Origin: Prevotellaceae bacterium UBA1710
GTDB taxonomy: Bacteria; Bacteroidota; Bacteroidia; Bacteroidales; Bacteroidaceae
DNA: 13,372 nucleotides
Assembly (NCBI GenBank): GCA_002317355.1
Contig: DCJC01000035.1
Location: 1 to 13,372, forward strand
Reading direction: 5' to 3'
Shown here: positions 8,147 through 13,372 of the stretch, piece by piece
Layout of the letters: the number at the start of each line of letters is the position of its first letter
Numbering within the stretch: the stretch's first letter is position 1
The notes under the pieces: generated by a model
What the model saw: the letters and a program-made list of their open reading frames with translations, nothing else
What the model was told of the DNA's origin: nothing
The model's database searches: none
Program-made: the position numbers and the translations under genes

Positions 8147-9193
8147 ATGAAAAAGATATTAAACACATTACTGCTGACGCTTGCCATTATTGGTATGGCG
8201 TCATGCAGTGACAATGGTGAAGGTGAATACATTGTCACCAATTCCATTAAGATTGTAAGCCAGACGGTCTCTGACATGGCTGTCAAGGCTTCTGAAGGAA
8301 CGATCGTCGTACAGGCTCCTACACAAATTAATGCAACTGCATCCTCTGACTGGTTTACAACCTCAGTAAGTGGTAACATCATCACAGTAAAGACAACCGA
8401 CAACACCGGCATCGACTACCGTAGTGGTAAGGTGGTAATCAAGAGTGGTAATGATGTTGCAGAGATTGCTGTCATCCAGAAAGGTACCATCATTTCTATC
8501 GATGCGAAGGATCAGTCTCTTGATGATGCAAAGAAAACTATCGAGATTCCTTATTATAGTAATGTTGATCTCAAATGTGTTGCATCAGAGTCTTGGATTA
8601 CTTGCAAAGCTGAAGATGGCATCCTCACACTTTCAATAGACGAGAACACAACTGGACACATTCGTGAAGGTTATGTTTTTTATGAGGCTGGAGAGCTGAA
8701 GGATTCTATCAACATTCGCCAATGCGACCTCGAGAAGGATCTTCTCGGCAAGATGCTCTTCGTTTACTATGATGCGAAATCAAAAGACTACGCAACTCTC
8801 AACACTGAGTTTGTAAAAGCTACCAATGCTGAAGGTGCCACATCATTCGCACTTGTTCTTTCCGATCTTGGCTTCACAATTCCTGTTAGCTATGATAGTG
8901 CAACAAACACTATCCAGTTCAAGGCTGGACAATTCGCAGGTACATACCAGAATTATAATATCATCACAGTTCTGTATGATGCAAATACTGGAAACATGAC
9001 AACTGATGATAAATTTGGAATGAAAGGCAGCTTCTATTACGACAATGATGATCAGGCTACATATCTCGAATTTGAGAATGACGGCACTTGGGATGAAGGA
9101 GAAGCAACTTCACTTATTCTCTATGCATTTGATGCAGAGAACAAGCCAGTAGGTTCACTTGCTACATTCCACTTCCCATACCTTATGAAATAA
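8147..9193 (+). CDS. BACON-type tandem-domain lipoprotein
   Basis: This is a 348-residue lipoprotein with its signal ending in MASC (C20), then SDNGEGEY, again acidic. Residues about 30-113 look like a BACON-type beta-sandwich: SDWFTTSVSGNIITVKTTDN, then YRSGKVVI and a closing IAVIQKG. A second, more divergent copy covers about 115-194, with ESWITCKAEDGILTLSIDEN and a closing INIRQCDL. Residues 195-348 form a third, unrecognised beta-rich region ending in FHFPYLMK. BACON domains are known in Bacteroidota surface proteins, where they act as binding modules or as spacers holding a functional domain away from the membrane. The C-terminal part may be the real ligand-binding or capping domain. It is the last gene of the operon, followed directly by the terminator. 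Confidence 0.75.
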   Translation: MKKILNTLLLTLAIIGMASCSDNGEGEYIVTNSIKIVSQTVSDMAVKASEGTIVVQAPTQINATASSDWFTTSVSGNIITVKTTDNTGIDYRSGKVVIKSGNDVAEIAVIQKGTIISIDAKDQSLDDAKKTIEIPYYSNVDLKCVASESWITCKAEDGILTLSIDENTTGHIREGYVFYEAGELKDSINIRQCDLEKDLLGKMLFVYYDAKSKDYATLNTEFVKATNAEGATSFALVLSDLGFTIPVSYDSATNTIQFKAGQFAGTYQNYNIITVLYDANTGNMTTDDKFGMKGSFYYDNDDQATYLEFENDGTWDEGEATSLILYAFDAENKPVGSLATFHFPYLMK

Positions 9194-9217
9194 GAATCAT
9201 AACAATACCAATATTTT

Positions 9218-9259
9218 TGGCACTTGAAATGTAAATTACGTTTCAAGTGCCATTTTTTT
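9218..9259 (+). terminator. Intrinsic terminator of the SusC/SusD operon
   Basis: TGGCACTTGAAA (9218-9229) and TTTCAAGTGCCA (9241-9252) form a perfect 12-bp stem, and the 11-nt loop can pair further (GTA/TAC). Seven T residues follow (9253-9259). It begins 24 nt after the stop of the last operon gene and marks the operon's end. The left side has only a weaker A-rich tract for the opposite strand. Confidence 0.92.
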
Positions 9260-9325
9260 GTAATAAAAATGTTTCAATCATAAAAAAATATCATCAATTT
9301 ATAGTAAAATGTAAGATTTATTTAA

Positions 9326-9333
9326 TATCTTTG
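9326..9333 (+). promoter_or_regulatory. Promoter -7 element for the Na/Pi cotransporter gene
   Basis: TATCTTTG fits the Bacteroidota -7 consensus TAnnTTTG exactly. The matching -33 region near 9298-9306 is poor (TTTATAG), so strength is uncertain. Transcription would begin near 9339-9341 and give a leader of about 27 nt before the ATG at 9367. This also argues that an upstream GTG in the same frame at 9247, inside the terminator, is not the start. Confidence 0.6.
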
Positions 9334-9366
9334 CAATCGGAAATATTCTTATATCTCAAAACTATT

Positions 9367-11061
9367 ATGGATACAATTATCAATATTTTCTCTTTATTAG
9401 GCTCACTTGGTCTTTTCCTCTATGGTATGAAGATCATGTCTGAGGGCCTCGAGAAATTTGCCGGCGATCGACTCCGTTCTATTCTCGCTGCCATGACAAA
9501 GAATAGAATTATGGGCGTTCTTACCGGTGTACTTATTACCGCACTTATCCAGTCCTCAAGCGCCACAACCGTTATGGTTGTTTCTTTCGTCAATGCAGGA
9601 CTCATGACTCTCGCACAGTCTATTGGCGTCATCATGGGTGCAAACATCGGTACAACCGTTACTGCCTGGATTATCTCTATCGTAGGATTTAAGGTAAACA
9701 TTGCCGCTTTCGCTATCCCTTTGTTAGCTATCGGCATGCCACTGATATTCAATAAGAAGTCAAGTCGCAAGTCTATGGGCGAATTCATCTTCGGATTCTC
9801 ATTCCTCTTCATGGGTTTGAGTTTCCTTCAGGAAGCAGCCACAGCACTCAACATTGGCGAGCTCGTTGCCAATATGCTTGCAAACCTCCCATTCTCATAC
9901 GACAGCTACGGCACATTCATACTCTTCGTCATCGTTGGTGCAATCGTCACAATGATCGTTCAGGCATCTGCCGCTACAATGGCCATCACCCTCATGCTCT
10001 TCGGCATGAATATCAAGGGATTCGGATTCGAGCAGGCTGCAGCCCTTGCAATGGGTCAGAATATCGGTACAACCATTACTGCCTTCATGGCATCTCTCAC
10101 AGCCAACACACAGGCTCGTCGTGCTGCTCTTGCACACATGTTCTTCAATGTGTTTGGCGTAGTAGTGGTTCTTCTCTTCTTCCCTTGGGCTTGTGATGCC
10201 ATCAGCTGGTTCGTAACCAACTTCATGGGAACAAACAACGACCTCTTCAAGCTTTCTACATTCCACACAGCATTCAATATTCTCAACACTCTGCTTCTCA
10301 TTGGTTTTGTACACCAGATCGAGGCTCTCGTATGCTGGGCACTCCCTATGAAGGAGGAGCAGGAAGAGGAATACAGACTCAAGTTCATCTCTGCAGGTCT
10401 TCTCTCTACCGCTGAGCTCTCTATCCTTCAGGCAAAGAAAGAAATCAACAGCTTCGCAGAGCGCTGCCACAGAATGTTCGGTCTTGTGGGTGATCTTCTC
10501 GGCACAGAGAAGGATGATGATTTCAACAAGCTATTCTCTCGCATAGGCAAATACGAGTCTATCACCGACCGTATGGAGGTTGAGATTGCCAACTACCTTA
10601 ACAAGGTGAGTGAAGGCCGACTCTCTGACGAGTCAAAGGCTGGCATACAGAAGATGCTTCGCCAGATTGACGATCTCGAGTCAATCGGTGATTCTTGCTA
10701 CAACCTCGCACGCACTCTCCATCGCCATCGTGAGTACACCAAGGAGGACTTCACCAAGGAGCAGACAGAAAACATCCACTCTATGATGTCGCTTGCTGAG
10801 ATGGCTCTCGACGAGATGGTGAAGATTGTTGAGCACCCAGATTTCCAGGGACGTGGATATGCCAAGTCACGCAATATCGAGACTGAGATAAACAACTACC
10901 GCAACCACCTCAAGACCAAGAACCTTGACGATGTCAACTCCGGCAAGTACTCATATCAGCTCGGTGTATTCTACACTGACTACGTCTCTGAGTGTGAAAA
11001 ACTCGGTGACTACGTAATGAACGTTGTTCAGGCTTCATCTGAAAAGATAGCTACAGAATAA
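9367..11061 (+). CDS. Na/Pi cotransporter family protein with PhoU-like C-terminal domain
   Basis: This is an inner-membrane protein of 564 residues that probably imports phosphate with sodium. The N-terminal half (about 1-330) is hydrophobic and holds the two repeated halves typical of the family: QSSSATT (62-68) with GANIGTT (91-97), and QASAAT (199-204) with GQNIGTT (230-236). These Q-S-S and G-NIGTT pairs are the substrate- and ion-binding repeats. Residues about 345-564 are helical and charged and resemble PhoU, with ITDRMEVEIANYL (399-411), IDDLESIGDSCYNLA (434-448) and SECEKLGDYVMNV (541-553). PhoU-like regions are known to control phosphate transport. The start at 9367 gives a normal length; the in-frame GTG at 9247 lies in the terminator and adds a non-conserved-looking 40-residue stretch. 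The gene is separated from its neighbours by a terminator and its own promoter, so it is probably not part of the SusC system. Confidence 0.93.
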   Translation: MDTIINIFSLLGSLGLFLYGMKIMSEGLEKFAGDRLRSILAAMTKNRIMGVLTGVLITALIQSSSATTVMVVSFVNAGLMTLAQSIGVIMGANIGTTVTAWIISIVGFKVNIAAFAIPLLAIGMPLIFNKKSSRKSMGEFIFGFSFLFMGLSFLQEAATALNIGELVANMLANLPFSYDSYGTFILFVIVGAIVTMIVQASAATMAITLMLFGMNIKGFGFEQAAALAMGQNIGTTITAFMASLTANTQARRAALAHMFFNVFGVVVVLLFFPWACDAISWFVTNFMGTNNDLFKLSTFHTAFNILNTLLLIGFVHQIEALVCWALPMKEEQEEEYRLKFISAGLLSTAELSILQAKKEINSFAERCHRMFGLVGDLLGTEKDDDFNKLFSRIGKYESITDRMEVEIANYLNKVSEGRLSDESKAGIQKMLRQIDDLESIGDSCYNLARTLHRHREYTKEDFTKEQTENIHSMMSLAEMALDEMVKIVEHPDFQGRGYAKSRNIETEINNYRNHLKTKNLDDVNSGKYSYQLGVFYTDYVSECEKLGDYVMNVVQASSEKIATE

Positions 11062-11118
11062 GAAAGACAATCTCGATGGTCGTAGGGCAAGTCAATTGCT
11101 TTCGCCATTTAGTGAGGA

Positions 11119-11224
11119 TTTTGAAAGTAAATTAGGAATAAATTATATCAATAAATTCCATAAGCAGCATCCGCTGCCGGGATAATTTCAAAATATAATT
11201 TACTGGCCTAATTTACTTTCAAAA
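11119..11224. repeat. 106-nt near-symmetrical inverted repeat
   Basis: TTTTGAAAGTAAATTAGG (11119-11136) and CCTAATTTACTTTCAAAA (11207-11224) are perfect 18-bp inverted copies. Inside them TAAATTATAT (11139-11148) pairs with ATATAATTTA (11193-11202), AAATT (11153-11157) with AATTT (11184-11188), and GCAGC (11164-11168) with GCTGC (11173-11177) around an ATCC loop. The whole unit folds as one long hairpin of about 38 base pairs. No clear target-site duplication flanks it and no T-tract follows on either strand. It could be a miniature inverted-repeat element, or a structured leader or trailer RNA between the phosphate transporter and the receptor gene. Confidence 0.8.
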
Positions 11225-11257
11225 ACAACAACAAAAAAGAAGCTTTCAAGATAACAT

Positions 11258-11272
11258 GGGGCAAACAGCCCC
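11258..11272 (+). promoter_or_regulatory. GC-rich hairpin upstream of the receptor gene
   Basis: GGGGC (11258-11262) and GCCCC (11268-11272) form a 5-bp stem around AAACA in a very A/T-rich stretch, 38 nt before the receptor ATG. It is followed by TTATTTAT, too broken for a confident terminator. It may be a leader structure or an attenuator. No TAnnTTTG element lies between 11062 and 11310; the closest is TAATTTTA at 11286-11293, without a -33 match. Confidence 0.35.
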
Positions 11273-11310
11273 TTATTTATATCATTAATTTTATTTATTA
11301 ACAAAAACAG

Positions 11311-13353
11311 ATGCAACAGAAATCATTCTGTGAGCGCAAGGCATTGCGTTTCAAGCACTTCTCACACAAGGGTTATGCCCTATTCTCTGTAATGGGACGT
11401 GAGGTGCTCATCGGTACACTCAGCGTTGCTACCCTCTCCCACGCTAAGGCAGAGAGCATCAGCATCCACACTGAGGCAACCGGCGATTCGCTCCAGCGCT
11501 CTGAACTGAAGCTCGAGGAGGTTGTGGTAACCGGTTCTCGCGCTCCAATGACTCTTGCAGAGTCAGCAAAGATTGTGTCTGTCATCACACGAGAGGATAT
11601 TCATCGTGCGGCGGCAGAGAGTATCAACGACATTTTAAAATTAGCTACTGGCGTGGATGTCCGTCAGCGTGGTGGCTTTGGTGTTCAGACGGACATCTCC
11701 GTGCGTGGAGGAAATTTTGACCAGATTACCATTCTGTTGAATGGTGTCAACATCTCCTCACCTCATACAGGTCATTTATCAGCCGATTTTCCAGTTTCTA
11801 CAGAAGACATCGAGCGCATAGAAGTGCTTGAAGGTCCAGCTGCGCGTGTCTATGGCACAAGTGCTTTCAATGGCGTGATAAATATCGTGACAAAGCAATC
11901 AAGTGATGAAGCTGCCGTTCACCTTTCTGCCGGCGAATACGGCTATGCCAATGGTAACGCTTCTATCGGCAAGAACCTCGGCTCTACGCATCATCAGCTA
12001 TCTGGTGGCTATACACGTACGGATGGAGCAACACCTAACAGCTACTTTACCTCCTCACGAGTGTTCTATCAGGGTAGTGCCAAACTTAGTGACAATGCAA
12101 AGGTCAGCGGCCAGTTCGGCTACAGCTACAAGCCTTATGCTGCCAACACATTCTACGGTGCATCTTCTACCGATCAATGGGAAAGTAATGAGCGAATAAT
12201 GGCAGCACTTAATGCCGACATCAAACTCGGTATTGTTCACATCACACCTCAGCTCTATTGGAACCGCTGGTTTGACCACTACCAGTGGCACAAGGACAAT
12301 CCCGCAGGCGAGAACTTCCATAAGGTTGACTCAAAAGGTGCTTCTCTCAATGCATGGTTCTCTACTTCATTAGGCAGAACATCTATTGGTGTAGAAGTAC
12401 GAGGCGAGAGTATCAAGAGTACAAAGCTTGGAAAACTTATGTCTGAGACTGACTGGGAAACAACAGGTGGCCATGATTCAGAAGCTGGTAAGTTCTACAA
12501 ATACAAAGATACCAGGACGAATGTTTCTGCTTTCCTTGAGCACGACATCATGCTACAGAACTGGACTCTCTCTCTCGGTATGTTAGCAAACATGAACGAT
12601 GGTCTTGACACCAAATGGCGCGTCTATCCAGGTATCGACATCAGCTATCGACCAACAGATGCATGGAAACTGTATGCTTCTTGGAATATGGCTTTAAGAA
12701 TGCCTACATTCACCGATCTCTATTATAGTGGTGCAAATATCGAAGGCAATGCAAACCTAAAGCCAGAGAAGACAACAGATTACCAACTTGGTGCACAATA
12801 TCGCGGTAAGGGTTTGATTGCAGAAGCGCAACTCTTCTACTCTCACAAGACCGATATGATTGACTGGGTGACATACACAGATGCAAGCACAGGGCAGTCT
12901 GATGGTATTTTCCATTCTGTTAATTTCGAGCTCGACAACAAAGGCGTAGAACTCAACCTACAACTCCTTCCCCGTGATTTATGGGGCGAGAATTGTCCGT
13001 TGAGAAAGATTGGCGCACAATACAGTTATATCTACGAAGATTCTAAGTATGATGTTGCAGTATTAAGTAGTAAATATGCTATGGATTATCTCCGCCATAA
13101 GGTTGTAGTAAATGCTGACGGCAGACTATGGAAGAACCTTAACCTGAGTCTCTCATGGCGTTGGCAGGATCGTGTAGGCGAAAATAATCCTTCTTACGCA
13201 ATAACCGATGGAAGGCTCTCTTGGGACGCAAGTAAATGGTCGGTTTATTTCGATGCAAGTAATATCTTCAACAAGAAATATTTCGATTACGTAGCTATTC
13301 CACAGCCAGGTTTCTGGTGGAGAATTGGAACCGTGATTAAGTTCGGGCTTTAG
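11311..13353 (+). CDS. BtuB/Cir-like TonB-dependent outer-membrane receptor
   Basis: This is a 680-residue TonB-dependent receptor, not of the SusC type. It lacks the carboxypeptidase-D-like domain and no SusD gene follows within the window. The N-terminus is long: a charged region (about 1-30, with RFKHFSHKGYALFSVMG) precedes the hydrophobic core REVLIGTLSVATLSHAKA, with likely cleavage after A47. The TonB box LEEVVVTGSR is at 68-77. The plug at about 80-197 includes VRQRGGFGVQTDISVRGG, IERIEVLEGPAARVYGTSAFNGVINIVTK and the typical conserved glycines. The barrel (about 200-680) ends in IKFGL with the usual aromatic near the C-terminus. Such receptors take up cobalamin, iron chelates or similar scarce cofactors; the substrate cannot be told here. 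The frame is intact and the start is the first ATG giving a complete signal peptide. Only 19 nt follow the stop, so operon partners are not visible. Confidence 0.9.
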   Translation: MQQKSFCERKALRFKHFSHKGYALFSVMGREVLIGTLSVATLSHAKAESISIHTEATGDSLQRSELKLEEVVVTGSRAPMTLAESAKIVSVITREDIHRAAAESINDILKLATGVDVRQRGGFGVQTDISVRGGNFDQITILLNGVNISSPHTGHLSADFPVSTEDIERIEVLEGPAARVYGTSAFNGVINIVTKQSSDEAAVHLSAGEYGYANGNASIGKNLGSTHHQLSGGYTRTDGATPNSYFTSSRVFYQGSAKLSDNAKVSGQFGYSYKPYAANTFYGASSTDQWESNERIMAALNADIKLGIVHITPQLYWNRWFDHYQWHKDNPAGENFHKVDSKGASLNAWFSTSLGRTSIGVEVRGESIKSTKLGKLMSETDWETTGGHDSEAGKFYKYKDTRTNVSAFLEHDIMLQNWTLSLGMLANMNDGLDTKWRVYPGIDISYRPTDAWKLYASWNMALRMPTFTDLYYSGANIEGNANLKPEKTTDYQLGAQYRGKGLIAEAQLFYSHKTDMIDWVTYTDASTGQSDGIFHSVNFELDNKGVELNLQLLPRDLWGENCPLRKIGAQYSYIYEDSKYDVAVLSSKYAMDYLRHKVVVNADGRLWKNLNLSLSWRWQDRVGENNPSYAITDGRLSWDASKWSVYFDASNIFNKKYFDYVAIPQPGFWWRIGTVIKFGL

Positions 13354-13372
13354 TGATGGTAAAATAATAACT

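Noticed and set aside
9247..9366. Earlier GTG start for the Na/Pi cotransporter gene
   Set aside because: It lies inside the right arm of the operon terminator and upstream of the -7 element at 9326-9333; the ATG at 9367 gives the normal family N-terminus.
9895..10470. 191-codon minus-strand open frame inside the Na/Pi cotransporter gene
   Set aside because: It is antisense to a clearly recognisable coding region, with a cysteine- and histidine-rich composition typical of a shadow frame.
11119..11224. Intrinsic terminator of the Na/Pi cotransporter gene
   Set aside because: The hairpin is very long and is followed by ACAACAACAAAAAA on the + strand, not by a T-tract; the minus strand also lacks one.
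11062..11310. Cobalamin riboswitch in front of the BtuB/Cir-like receptor
   Set aside because: I looked for the conserved B12-box and core sequences on the + strand and did not find them; the region instead contains a simple long hairpin. A covariance-model scan would settle it.

Overview
The window looks like a chromosomal segment from a Bacteroidota bacterium, most likely Prevotellaceae (Prevotella/Segatella type). This rests on a SusC/SusD pair, surface-type lipoproteins with acidic residues just after the lipobox cysteine, A/T-rich leaders without strong Shine-Dalgarno sequences, and two promoters with the Bacteroidota -7 element TAnnTTTG. I had no database access, so the assignment is inference.

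Layout, all genes on the + strand. Positions 1-520 hold no convincing gene. They carry an array of 11-bp CGATGG repeats (151-214), a perfect 10-bp dyad (341-368), a near-consensus promoter (380-410) and a short hairpin at the start of the transcript (423-442). From 521 to 9193 runs a tight five-gene operon with gaps of 13-29 nt: a SusC-type TonB-dependent transporter, a SusD-type lipoprotein, an HExxH metallohydrolase-type lipoprotein, a DUF4302-type lipoprotein and a BACON-type lipoprotein. It closes with a strong intrinsic terminator (9218-9259). From 9326 a separate promoter drives a Na/Pi cotransporter-family protein with a C-terminal PhoU-like domain. After a 249-nt gap dominated by a 106-nt near-symmetrical hairpin-forming repeat, a BtuB/Cir-like TonB-dependent receptor (11311-13353) ends the window.

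The five operon products form a plausible self-contained outer-membrane uptake system. SusC would be the TonB-driven channel and SusD its lid. The three other lipoproteins, probably surface exposed, would process or bind the substrate. No glycoside hydrolase, sulfatase, regulator or inner-membrane transporter is encoded within it, so a glycan substrate is not supported, and a peptide, protein or metal-linked nutrient is at least as likely.

The most unusual feature is the SusC protein. Its barrel appears to end near residue 1104, but the same reading frame continues for about 163 residues through a heptad-repeat coiled coil, a charged VVK-rich linker and a complete OmpA-like peptidoglycan-binding domain. 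This predicts a TonB-dependent transporter tethered to the cell wall through its own C-terminus.
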